Shown piece by piece: positions 1-7,434 of a stretch of 33,983 nucleotides of DNA (position 1 is its first letter; each line of letters starts with the position of its first letter). The translations under genes and the position numbers were made by a program. The stretch comes from Myxococcota bacterium. Its GTDB lineage: Bacteria > Myxococcota_A > Polyangia > Polyangiales > JANWZI01. The stretch lies in contig JANWZI010000040.1 of the NCBI GenBank assembly GCA_025054695.1, positions 1 to 33,983 on the forward strand, read 5' to 3'. The notes beneath the pieces were generated by a model. It did no database searches. It was not told the DNA's origin and was given only the letters and a program-made list of their open reading frames with translations.

Positions 1-2693
1 GTCGCGAGGCGCGAGGCACGGCGGTCGGCCGCGATAAGCAGGGCTTCGAGCCACGCGAGCGCGCCGGGCCCCCAGCGACGCTGCAAATCGAGCGTCCGTT
101 CGCGCCAGCTTCGCCCCGTACTGGGCGACAGACCGAGCTGAGCGGGGCTCAAGGTCAGCTTGACCGCTGGCAGATCGTGGATCCCGTCGAGCGTGATCGA
201 TGGAAGCTCGTCGCCTTCGCGCACACCCCGGATCGGAAGGCCCCGATCGTCGTCCGTGACGTATTCCTGGTCCTTCGGGCCGGCGTGGAGACTCGCCCGC
301 ACCTTGCCGTGATGAGCGAGCACGAGGTAGGCGACGAGGTCGAACTCGTCGGCGGTACAGGCGAGGAGGTCGCGCTCGAGATCCGTGGAAGGGCTCGCGC
401 TCTGCACGGCTGGCTCCGGCGTGTCCGTTCCGAGCAGCGCAAAGAGCTTGCGCCAGGGGCCGAGGAGCGCTGGATGGTCCGGTTGATGGAGGCGAAGGAG
501 GGCGAACAGACCGAGGCAACTGGCGAGTTCGTGGCGAAACCCACGCCGCACATCCGCGGCGCCCACCTGGTAGCGAGGCGGTCGCTGCCACGCGTTCGAC
601 GGAGCCTTGGCGAGATCGCGTCGCGCGGTGTGAAGCCCCCGATCCTCGATGATGGCCTGAAAAGCGGGATGGGCCTTGCCGTAGTCGTGCCAGCGCGCGG
701 CCAGGACGAGCAGCTCGCGCAGCCGCTGCGGCAACTGCAGGGTGCGGGCGAGTCGATCGACCTCGTCGGCGACCTCGCGTCCATGGGTCGCGATCGTCTT
801 GTACTCTTCCGCTTCGCTGAGCGCTTCGGAGTCTTCGAGGTCGTCGGCCCACTGCGGATCGGCCGACAGCGCCAATCGTACCACCTCGACGGGCTCCCTC
901 GAGGCGGGGTCGAATCCCAGCCGCGGGGTGTATCCACCTTCATCGGACGGAACGCACACGACCAGGCCGGGTACGAGCCGGTCCTCGGAAAGCGGCCGCC
1001 AGGCGCCATCAAGCCAGTCCCAGGTCCACGCGTCCCGGCGCTCTCCCCGTTTGGGCCACAACCAGCGACGGACCTCGTGCACGGGTACCGGGCACAACTC
1101 CTCAGGCGCCGGGCGCCTTTCGGGCGTCGGGCCGGCTCGGGTCTTCGTTTCCTGGTCCCGCGGCAGCTCGGACCAGAACACGTAGACGTCGCGGTCCTCG
1201 CCGGAGCGGATGAAGCGGCTGACGTCGATGTCGGAGCCGGTCAAGTCCGGTGTGGTGTCGAACAGCTCGTCGAAATCGCGTCGGATGACGAGCGGATCGG
1301 GTTCGTAGCGGTACAACCGCTGCCGTTGCGCGCACGTCAGATTGTTTTCGAACTGCTCGAGCGAGGCGATCCCGGCGTCCGCGTTCTGCTTGCACAGCGC
1401 GTCGATTGCCCACCGCGCGGCGTCGAGGGTCTCTTCGTCGTAGGGCAATGTGGCCTTCGGATCCCGGCCCCGGTCGACGACGAGGATCGTCCCCGTCCCG
1501 CCGTATCGCGCGCACCGGCCGAAGCGCTGCACGAGACTCGACCAGGGCGCGAGCTCTGTGACGAGAACGCTCGCGGTGACGTCGACGCCGGCCTCGATCA
1601 CTTGCGTGGTCACGATGAGCCGGCATGCATCGTTGTGGCACGCCGCTCGAGTCAAGAATTCGTGCCGCCATCGACTTCGATCGCACGGACGAAAGCGACC
1701 GTGAACGAGTCGCAGTTCCGTTCCGCCCAACGCGGACTCGCGCGATTGCCTCTTGCAAAGTTCGTCGTAGGTCGCGCGCGCGCGCTCGACGGTATTGCAG
1801 ACGACGAGGGTGATGCGACCGAACGGCCCACCGGCATTGCGTCGGTGCTCCTCGAGGCACGCTGCGGCGAACGCAGTGACATCCTCCGCGGCAATGTCGC
1901 GGCACCTCAAAGTCTTTCGAGTGGCGCAAAGCCCCGTGCTCCGCTCTGCCGGCGAAAGCGTCGTGGTCTGGGCGATCCAGAAGGGGTGGTGACATGCCGT
2001 GTCGACGGTGCGCAACCACTCGGGCTGGAGCGTCGCGCTCATCCACCACGAGTACCGTGGCCGTAGCCCCTTGCTCCCATCGTCGTCGAAAAAGGCCTGA
2101 AGCTGGGCGCTCGTCGCGAGGCCGACGTCCATGAGCTGCACCTCGTCGTAAACCCAGAGCGCGTCGTGATTGAGCAAACCGAACTCCAGCGGCCAGCGCG
2201 CGCGGGCCGCGCCGTAGCCTCGAAGGAGCGCGCGCGACAGCAGCATGTCCTGCGTGCCCACGAACACGGCGGGCGCCTCGGGATACAGATTCCAATCGAG
2301 GTCGAGCGCGGCCCCACCCAGGACGAGGTGGACGCCTACCTTGTTCGGCGACCGCGGTGGCGCGGTGTGCAGAACGCCTGCACGCTCGAGTGCGTCGCGA
2401 ACGACTTCACGCGTTTGTTCGACGAGCACGCGCATGGGAAGGACCCAGACGAGACGGCGTGGCCAGCGCTCGTCACTGCGGTGGACGCGATGGTAGCTCC
2501 ACGCGGCCACGATGCCCCACGTTTTCCCAAATCCGGTCGGAATCCGGATCATGCGGGACCGGGGTTCCCCGTCGTCGCCGAGGGCGACTTGCCACGGGTA
2601 GGGCGAGGTGCCCGTGAGGCGATGGAACCATTCCTCGAAGGAAAGGCGGGCTTCCTCCGGGGTGTCACCGGATTGCGGAGGTGCGTCGGTCAC
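1..2693 (-). CDS. cas3: CRISPR-associated helicase/nuclease Cas3, type I-G (GSU0051-like), 3' end beyond window
   Basis: Cas3 unwinds and degrades target DNA once a Cascade complex has bound it. The minus-strand frame is open from a stop at 2844 to base 1, so the C-terminus is missing (about 897 residues present). Visible helicase motifs: Walker A TGFGKT (about 53-58), DEVQ in the DExD/H position (183-186), SATL motif III, VIEAGVDV motif V, and QRFGRCAR motif VI (389-396). The HD nuclease signature WHDYGKAHPAFQ follows at about 668-679, with a later HH pair in LAHHGK. Having the HD domain after the helicase, rather than before it as in most Cas3, is the known arrangement in subtype I-G (formerly I-U). 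The start is taken as GTG at 2693; a TTG near 2790 in the same frame is an alternative. The remaining cas genes would lie to the left. Family assignment is firm; the subtype is inferred from domain order. Confidence 0.9.
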   Translation of the reverse strand, partial: MTDAPPQSGDTPEEARLSFEEWFHRLTGTSPYPWQVALGDDGEPRSRMIRIPTGFGKTWGIVAAWSYHRVHRSDERWPRRLVWVLPMRVLVEQTREVVRDALERAGVLHTAPPRSPNKVGVHLVLGGAALDLDWNLYPEAPAVFVGTQDMLLSRALLRGYGAARARWPLEFGLLNHDALWVYDEVQLMDVGLATSAQLQAFFDDDGSKGLRPRYSWWMSATLQPEWLRTVDTACHHPFWIAQTTTLSPAERSTGLCATRKTLRCRDIAAEDVTAFAAACLEEHRRNAGGPFGRITLVVCNTVERARATYDELCKRQSRESALGGTELRLVHGRFRPCDRSRWRHEFLTRAACHNDACRLIVTTQVIEAGVDVTASVLVTELAPWSSLVQRFGRCARYGGTGTILVVDRGRDPKATLPYDEETLDAARWAIDALCKQNADAGIASLEQFENNLTCAQRQRLYRYEPDPLVIRRDFDELFDTTPDLTGSDIDVSRFIRSGEDRDVYVFWSELPRDQETKTRAGPTPERRPAPEELCPVPVHEVRRWLWPKRGERRDAWTWDWLDGAWRPLSEDRLVPGLVVCVPSDEGGYTPRLGFDPASREPVEVVRLALSADPQWADDLEDSEALSEAEEYKTIATHGREVADEVDRLARTLQLPQRLRELLVLAARWHDYGKAHPAFQAIIEDRGLHTARRDLAKAPSNAWQRPPRYQVGAADVRRGFRHELASCLGLFALLRLHQPDHPALLGPWRKLFALLGTDTPEPAVQSASPSTDLERDLLACTADEFDLVAYLVLAHHGKVRASLHAGPKDQEYVTDDDRGLPIRGVREGDELPSITLDGIHDLPAVKLTLSPAQLGLSPSTGRSWRERTLDLQRRWGPGALAWLEALLIAADRRASRLA

Positions 2694-2760
2694 GGAGCTC
2701 TCGGTGCGAATGGCACGACCGGGGGCTCGATGGCTTTCCCCGGGTTTCTCGCGTGCAAGC

Positions 2761-2773
2761 GTGATGACATCAC
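2761..2773. promoter_or_regulatory. perfect inverted repeat upstream of cas3
   Basis: GTGATG-A-CATCAC is a perfect 6-bp inverted repeat with a single central base, 68 bp upstream of the chosen cas3 start in the 150-bp gap after the zinc-ribbon gene. Its size and symmetry would suit a dimeric repressor operator. No T-rich tract follows, so it does not look like a terminator. Function is inferred from position only. Confidence 0.3.
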
Positions 2774-2843
2774 GACAGTATGGAGGTGTCAAGAGGGGAG
2801 GTGGGGGACCGGAGTCGATGACTCGGCATGGGTAGGGGTTCGG

Positions 2844-3686
2844 TCACGCTTCGAAAAGACGGGACAAAAAGGAGGCGAGCGCTTCGACCACCGGGCTGCG
2901 CCACGCGGACTCCTCGGGATCGGGGCCGAGAACGGGCTGCGCGCGCTCGGCGACCCGTCGTTCGCGCAGGCGCCGCTCCAGTTCGTCGACCTCGCGCTGG
3001 CGGGCGCGGACGAGCCCGCCGTCACGGACGAACCGTACGACTCGGGCGAGCTCGCCGTGGTCGAGCCAGGTGCCGTGGCCGTTGCAGTCGTCGACGACGA
3101 TGCCGGAGATGCGAGCGAAGTTGCGCCGCATCATCGGCTTGTCGCAATCCGGGCACGGCAAGTAGACGACGGCGCTCGTATCGATGGGCTGTCGCGGGGG
3201 CGACAGGTGGCCGAGGGCGGCCTCGGCGCCCGCCGCGCGTTCGGCGTGCTCGACGATGCGTTGCAACTGCGGCCGGTCGATCCAGACGCCGCCGCACCGC
3301 TCGCACTGGTCGATCAGCACGTCGTCGGCGAGCACGGCGATCATCGACTCGCGGCAGCGCGGGCAGCGTCGGGGCGAGACGTCCGTCGGCAGGGGCTGCG
3401 CAGGGCCGTCCAGCGCGGCGCCGCATCCGCTGCAGAAGCGCGCGTCGGCCGGCTGAAGCGAGAAGCAAGCCGGGCAGCGTCGGGTGGCGAGCGCGGCATC
3501 GCAGTGTTCGCAGCGATGGCGGGCGGGATTCGTGTGCGCGCCGCAGACGGGACATCGAAGCGCGAGCGCGTCGACGGGTGGTTCGGGCAGCGTGAAGGCG
3601 TGGCCGCAGCGGCAGCGCGCGACGGTTCCCGGCGGACGCCCCGTCACGTCGTAGCGGAGCGAGCACGCGGCACAGGCGACGATCAC
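2844..3686 (-). CDS. multi-zinc-ribbon protein (zf-TFIIB-like domains)
   Basis: About 280 residues. An N-terminal ribbon (C5-x2-C8 ... C25-x-C27) is followed by further CxxC knuckles (CPVC, CEHC, CPAC, CSGC). Two zf-TFIIB-like units follow: CPRC...CERCGGVWIDRPQLQRI, and CPDC...DDCNGHGTWLDHGEL, the second having His in place of one Cys. A charged, probably helical C-terminus ends the protein. No signal peptide or membrane segment is seen, so it is probably cytoplasmic. Such proteins are often annotated only as zinc ribbon; the function is unknown. The start is placed at GTG 3686, directly before the first CxxC. A longer reading to ATG 3821 would run across the divergent promoter region and into the kinase start. 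It is transcribed divergently from the kinase and co-directionally with cas3, but 150 bp separates it from cas3. Confidence 0.8.
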   Translation of the reverse strand: MIVACAACSLRYDVTGRPPGTVARCRCGHAFTLPEPPVDALALRCPVCGAHTNPARHRCEHCDAALATRRCPACFSLQPADARFCSGCGAALDGPAQPLPTDVSPRRCPRCRESMIAVLADDVLIDQCERCGGVWIDRPQLQRIVEHAERAAGAEAALGHLSPPRQPIDTSAVVYLPCPDCDKPMMRRNFARISGIVVDDCNGHGTWLDHGELARVVRFVRDGGLVRARQREVDELERRLRERRVAERAQPVLGPDPEESAWRSPVVEALASFLSRLFEA

Positions 3687-3724
3687 GTCGCCAGGGTAAC
3701 GCAGGCACGTTCGCTCCGGTGACG

Positions 3725-3741
3725 CCGTCCGTGGCGGACGG
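3725..3741. promoter_or_regulatory. inverted repeat in divergent promoter region
   Basis: CCGTCCG-TGG-CGGACGG is a perfect 7-bp inverted repeat with a 3-bp centre. It lies between the divergent zinc-ribbon (start 3686) and kinase (start 3808) genes. The related half-site CGTCCG/CGGACG recurs in the smaller repeat at 3781-3791, so a shared regulator binding both is plausible. A plain RNA hairpin is the alternative. Confidence 0.35.
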
Positions 3742-3780
3742 GATCCGGGGCGTCCCGGGGGCGGGCCTCGTGGTGCGTGG

Positions 3781-3791
3781 GTCCGACGGAC
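3781..3791. promoter_or_regulatory. second, shorter inverted repeat near kinase start
   Basis: GTCCG-A-CGGAC is a perfect 5-bp inverted repeat with one central base, ending 16 bp before the kinase GTG. It overlaps the region where a promoter would lie and shares its core with the repeat at 3725-3741. A TA-rich hexamer (TAAACG, 3794-3799) follows it and may be the -10 element. Confidence 0.3.
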
Positions 3792-3807
3792 GGTAAACGA
3801 GGGGAGC

Positions 3808-5823
3808 GTGGGCGTCGGCATTCCCCTCGGCCCCTACCGGCTGGTCAAGCGGCTCGCGGTCGGCGGGATGGCCGAGATCTTCCTCGCGCGCAAGGAGGGC
3901 CCCGAGGGTTTCGCGCGCGAGCTGGTCGTCAAGCGGATTCTGCCGCACCTCGCCGAGGATCGCGCGTTCACCGAGATGTTCCTCGAGGAGGCGCGCATCG
4001 CGGCGCGGCTCTCGCACCCGAACGTCGTCACCGTCTTCGACTTCGGCCAGGTGGAGGGCAGCTACTACCTCGTGATGGAGCTCGTGCGCGGCGTCGATCT
4101 GGCTGCGCTCATCCGCCGGGCGCGCGAGGCCGCGGGGGTTCCATGGCGCGCCATTCCGCCGCACCACGCCGCCAAGATCCTCTCGTTCGTCTGCGAGGGG
4201 CTCGCGCATGCCCACGGGCTCGTCGTCGACGGTCGGCCCGCCGGGCTCGTGCACCGCGACATCACGCCGAGCAACGTGCTCGTCTCGTTCGAGGGTGCGG
4301 TCAAGGTCGCCGACTTCGGGATCGCCAAGGCGATGACGCGCCGCCGGCGGGACGAGACCGTGCACGGCGTCGTCAAGGGAAAGCACGCCTACATGTCGCC
4401 GGAGCAGGCGCGTGGAGAGCGTCTGGACGCGCGCAGCGACCTGTTCAACGTCGGCATCTTGCTCTTCGAGTCGCTGCTCGGCACGCCGCTGTTTCCCCAC
4501 GACGACCTGCGCGCCGCGCGGATGCTGAGCGCCGCCGGGCGCATTCCCGAGCCCGAACGGCTCGACCGGCTGCCCGAGCCGCTGGCCGGCATCGCCCGAC
4601 GTGCGCTCGCGCCGAATCGCGAAGAGCGTTATCCGGACGCGCTGACGCTGCGCGCCGATCTCGAGGCGTTCGTTCGTTCCTGCGAGGAAACCTCCGATCC
4701 GGTCGAGATCGGGCGCTTCGTCCGCGCGCTGTTTCCCGACGTGCTCGCCGAGGACGCGGTCTCGCCGCGCGCAGCCGGCACGGTTCCCGCGACGATGGCG
4801 GCCGGCGCGTCGCAGGCGACGGTTCTGCCCGCCGTGACCGCGGTGATGCGCCAGGGCAGCACGGAGGATGCGACGGCGCTCGTCGCGAGCCCCATGCCGC
4901 CCGCGCTCGGGGTGGGACGGGGAGCGCCGGCGGCGGAGGACGAGCCAACGCGGCGGGCGGCGACGATGAGCGGGGCGGCCGCGGCGGTCGTCGACGCTGC
5001 TCGCGGTCGGCGCGGTCGGCTTTCTTCCGCGAGGCGTCGCGCGCTGTGGCTCGCCCTCGGCGCGATGGGTGCGTTCGCGCTCGGCGGGGTGCTCGCGGTG
5101 ATCCTCGACGCGGAAACGCCGGCATCCTCGGACGCTCGGGCTGCGCCGCAGCTGGCCATGGCGACCCTTCGCGTGGCGACGGAGCCCGGCGGCGCGCAGG
5201 TCCGCGTGGACGGGGTCGTGGCCGGTTCGACGCCCGTCGTCCTCGAAGTCGCGCCGGGGGAACGAATCGTCGAGGTCCTCGTCTCGGGACGCGTCGCGGC
5301 AAGGCAGCGTGCACGCTTGGCACCGGGAGAGACGGCCTCGATGTCGTTCGTGCTGGGTATCGCGCCGCCCGCGACGGATCCCCCGGCAGCCACACCGTTC
5401 TCCGCGCACGACGAGAACGCCGCGCAGGCCCCGGATGCGTCCGCAGCGAGTCTCGTCGGTGCGGACGTCGCACCGGCCTCGGGTGAGCGCCCGTTTTCGA
5501 CCCGCGTGTCGGCGAATGCGGCGCGCGAACCCCGTTCGGGGCCGAGGCGAGGCGCGAAGGCGGGTGCTGCTTCGCGCGATCGGACGCGCGTCGACCGTGG
5601 GCCCTCGTCGGAGACGGCTGGCTACGGAACGCTCGCGGTTGCCACGACGCCGTGGAGCGACGTGTACATCGGCAATCGGCACCTGGGGACGACGCCTCTC
5701 GGCGCGGTGCGTCTGCCGGCGGGCACGTACGAGCTGACGCTTCGCGCTCCGGGTCGGCCGACCCGCACGGAACGGGTGACGATTCGCTCCGGCGAGCCCA
5801 CGCGCGTGCGGCTCGTGCTCTGA
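3808..5823 (+). CDS. membrane-anchored Ser/Thr protein kinase with two PEGA domains
   Basis: 671-residue Hanks-type kinase. The kinase domain spans about 9-285: a modified glycine loop (LAVGGMAEIFLAR), ATP lysine K42 in VVKRIL, a conserved Glu in EEARIAARLSHPNVV, HRD at 149-151 in HRDITPSN (Thr where most kinases have Lys, a common variant in these bacteria), DFG at 169-171, and SPEQARGE in the activation segment. A Thr/Ala-rich linker leads to one membrane helix (about 412-433). Two PEGA domains follow outside the membrane, about 452-518 and 606-671. PEGA repeats are thought to bind surface structures. GTG start at 3808; GAGGGG lies only 3 nt before it. A phosphatase gene follows downstream, suggesting an opposed kinase-phosphatase pair. 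Confidence 0.93.
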   Translation: MGVGIPLGPYRLVKRLAVGGMAEIFLARKEGPEGFARELVVKRILPHLAEDRAFTEMFLEEARIAARLSHPNVVTVFDFGQVEGSYYLVMELVRGVDLAALIRRAREAAGVPWRAIPPHHAAKILSFVCEGLAHAHGLVVDGRPAGLVHRDITPSNVLVSFEGAVKVADFGIAKAMTRRRRDETVHGVVKGKHAYMSPEQARGERLDARSDLFNVGILLFESLLGTPLFPHDDLRAARMLSAAGRIPEPERLDRLPEPLAGIARRALAPNREERYPDALTLRADLEAFVRSCEETSDPVEIGRFVRALFPDVLAEDAVSPRAAGTVPATMAAGASQATVLPAVTAVMRQGSTEDATALVASPMPPALGVGRGAPAAEDEPTRRAATMSGAAAAVVDAARGRRGRLSSARRRALWLALGAMGAFALGGVLAVILDAETPASSDARAAPQLAMATLRVATEPGGAQVRVDGVVAGSTPVVLEVAPGERIVEVLVSGRVAARQRARLAPGETASMSFVLGIAPPATDPPAATPFSAHDENAAQAPDASAASLVGADVAPASGERPFSTRVSANAAREPRSGPRRGAKAGAASRDRTRVDRGPSSETAGYGTLAVATTPWSDVYIGNRHLGTTPLGAVRLPAGTYELTLRAPGRPTRTERVTIRSGEPTRVRLVL

Positions 5824-5840
5824 CGGCGGCGATGCGATCC

Positions 5841-5896
5841 CGGACTCGGTCTCGGGCTCGGGCTCAGGCTCGGACTCGGCCTCGGTCTCGGTCTCG
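5841..5896 (+). repeat. degenerate hexamer array 1, (CGGNCT)n
   Basis: About nine in-register units of CGGNCT, with N taking A, T, G and C, just after the kinase stop. It fills part of the 242-bp gap before the phosphatase gene. No spacers, so it is not a CRISPR. It is the shortest member of a family present in six gaps of this window. The rest of the gap (5897-6065) shows nothing recognisable apart from a possible 25-codon ORF. Confidence 0.9.
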
Positions 5897-5991
5897 AACG
5901 CCGTCTCGGTCCCGCGTCACGCTTCACCGCGTCCGTGCAACGCCGGCGCCGTGACTGCGAGGGGCGTCGGACGGGGACGATCCCGCACGAC

Positions 5992-6069
5992 ATGTTCGTC
6001 CGGCGCGTCCAGTTGTGTCCGGCCACCGGGACGTGCAACCGTTGCGGCCGGGAGAGCCGGATTCGATGA
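5992..6069 (+). CDS. possible 25-residue ORF coupled to the phosphatase gene
   Basis: An ATG at 5992 opens a 25-codon frame whose TGA overlaps the phosphatase ATG (ATGA at 6066-6069). The peptide contains CPATGTCNRCGR, a zinc-knuckle-like cysteine spacing. The overlap is the sort seen in translational coupling. No convincing ribosome-binding site is visible and short frames arise easily in GC-rich DNA, so this may not be expressed. Confidence 0.2.
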   Translation: MFVRRVQLCPATGTCNRCGRESRIR

Positions 6070-7430
6070 CCGAGGTGCTCCACGGTGACGGCGTGCGCTT
6101 CTGGCCCGTCACGGACGTCGGTCGGGTGCGCGATCACAACGAGGATGCGTTCCTCGTCGACCGCAAGCTGTCGCTGTTCATGGTGGCCGACGGCATGGGT
6201 GGCCACGCGGCCGGCGAGGTCGCCAGCCACCTCGCGGTCAAGACGGTGCGCGAGCGACTCGCTCGCGACCGCGACGTGCTCGTCGCGTTCGAGCAGGGCA
6301 ACGTGTCCCGTACCGAGGTCCTCCGCCTGCTCGAGTCGGCGGTGCAGCAGGCGTGCGCGGCGGTGCACCAGGCCGGCGTGCAGGACGAGGCGCGCCGCGG
6401 CATGGGCACGACGCTCGAGGTGCTGCTGCTGGTCGGATCGCGCGGCTTCATCGCGCACGTGGGCGACTCGCGCATCTATCTCGTTCGCCAGGGCCACGTG
6501 CACCAGCTCACCGAGGATCATTCGCTCGTCAACGAGCTGCTTCGACGCGGGCGGCTGACGCGCGAACAGATCGAGAAGGTCCAGTACAAGAACGCCGTCA
6601 CCCGCGCCGTGGGCGTCTACGAGAGCGTCGAGGTGGACACGCTCGACTTCGACGTGTTGCCCGGCGATCGCTTCCTGCTGTGCACCGACGGACTGCACGG
6701 TTACCTCGAGGAGGGCGACATCCCCCGGCTGCTCGAGAGCTGTCCGGAGGAGCAGGTCGCCCAGCGGCTCGTCGATCTCGCCAACGAGCGCGGCGGCAAG
6801 GACAACATCAGCGTCGTCTACGTCCGCGTCCCGGACGCGGAGGCCGGCTACGACAAGCTGACGCGTGAGCTCAACCTCAAGCTGGAGGTCATGCACCGCA
6901 TGCCCTTGTTCCGGTACCTGACCTTCCAGGAGCTGGTGCGCGTGCTCAACATCGTCGGCGTGCGCAGCTACGGGGTGGGCGAGCCGGTCGTGCGCGAGGG
7001 CGAGGAAGGCGACGAGCTCTTCATCGTGCTGCGCGGCCAGGTGCGCGTGCACTCGGGAGACACGATCCTGACGCGACTGGCCGCGGGGCAGCACTTCGGC
7101 GAGATGGCGCTCGTCGACAAGGCACCGCGCAGTGCGAGCGTCACCGCCGACGAGCCGAGCCAGTTGCTCGTGATTCGGCGACGCGATTTCTTCGACGTGA
7201 TTCGACGGGATCATACCGTCGCCGTCAAGCTGCTCTGGAGCCTGTGCAACGTGCTCACGGAGCGTCTGCGGACCACGTCGCGCGATCTGGAGCGCGCCCG
7301 CGAGCGGCTGTCGATGAGCGGCGACGTGACCGCGGAGCTGCTGGGCGAGATCGAGGAGCTGACGGACGCGAGCGCGGAGCCCGCCGTCGCCGACGCGCGA
7401 CCGACGGACCCCGGCTCGGCCGGAAGCTGA
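6066..7430 (+). CDS. PP2C-type Ser/Thr phosphatase fused to a cyclic-nucleotide-binding domain
   Basis: 454 residues, no signal peptide, cytoplasmic. Residues about 10-255 form a PP2C domain with the metal-binding signatures: RDHNEDAF (D27), VADGMGGH (D42), HVGDSRIYL (D134), LLCTDGL, and KDNISVV (D246). Residues about 288-400 form a cNMP-binding (CAP-ED) domain with the phosphate-cassette motif FGEMALVDKAPRSASV (FGE at 344-346). The enzyme would remove phosphate from Ser/Thr residues, with activity probably set by cyclic nucleotide or a related ligand; that regulation is inferred from the fusion. ATG 6066 is chosen because GGGAGAG lies upstream at good spacing; an earlier GTG at 6015 would add 17 unconserved-looking residues. 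The kinase immediately upstream is a likely opposing partner. Confidence 0.92.
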   Translation: MTEVLHGDGVRFWPVTDVGRVRDHNEDAFLVDRKLSLFMVADGMGGHAAGEVASHLAVKTVRERLARDRDVLVAFEQGNVSRTEVLRLLESAVQQACAAVHQAGVQDEARRGMGTTLEVLLLVGSRGFIAHVGDSRIYLVRQGHVHQLTEDHSLVNELLRRGRLTREQIEKVQYKNAVTRAVGVYESVEVDTLDFDVLPGDRFLLCTDGLHGYLEEGDIPRLLESCPEEQVAQRLVDLANERGGKDNISVVYVRVPDAEAGYDKLTRELNLKLEVMHRMPLFRYLTFQELVRVLNIVGVRSYGVGEPVVREGEEGDELFIVLRGQVRVHSGDTILTRLAAGQHFGEMALVDKAPRSASVTADEPSQLLVIRRRDFFDVIRRDHTVAVKLLWSLCNVLTERLRTTSRDLERARERLSMSGDVTAELLGEIEELTDASAEPAVADARPTDPGSAGS

Positions 7431-7434
7431 CGTC

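Noticed and set aside
177..2066. 629-codon plus-strand open frame over the Cas3 region
   Set aside because: It is the antisense of the Cas3 coding sequence. The minus frame has a complete ordered set of helicase and HD motifs; the plus frame has none and is Arg/Ala/Gly-rich as expected for a GC shadow.
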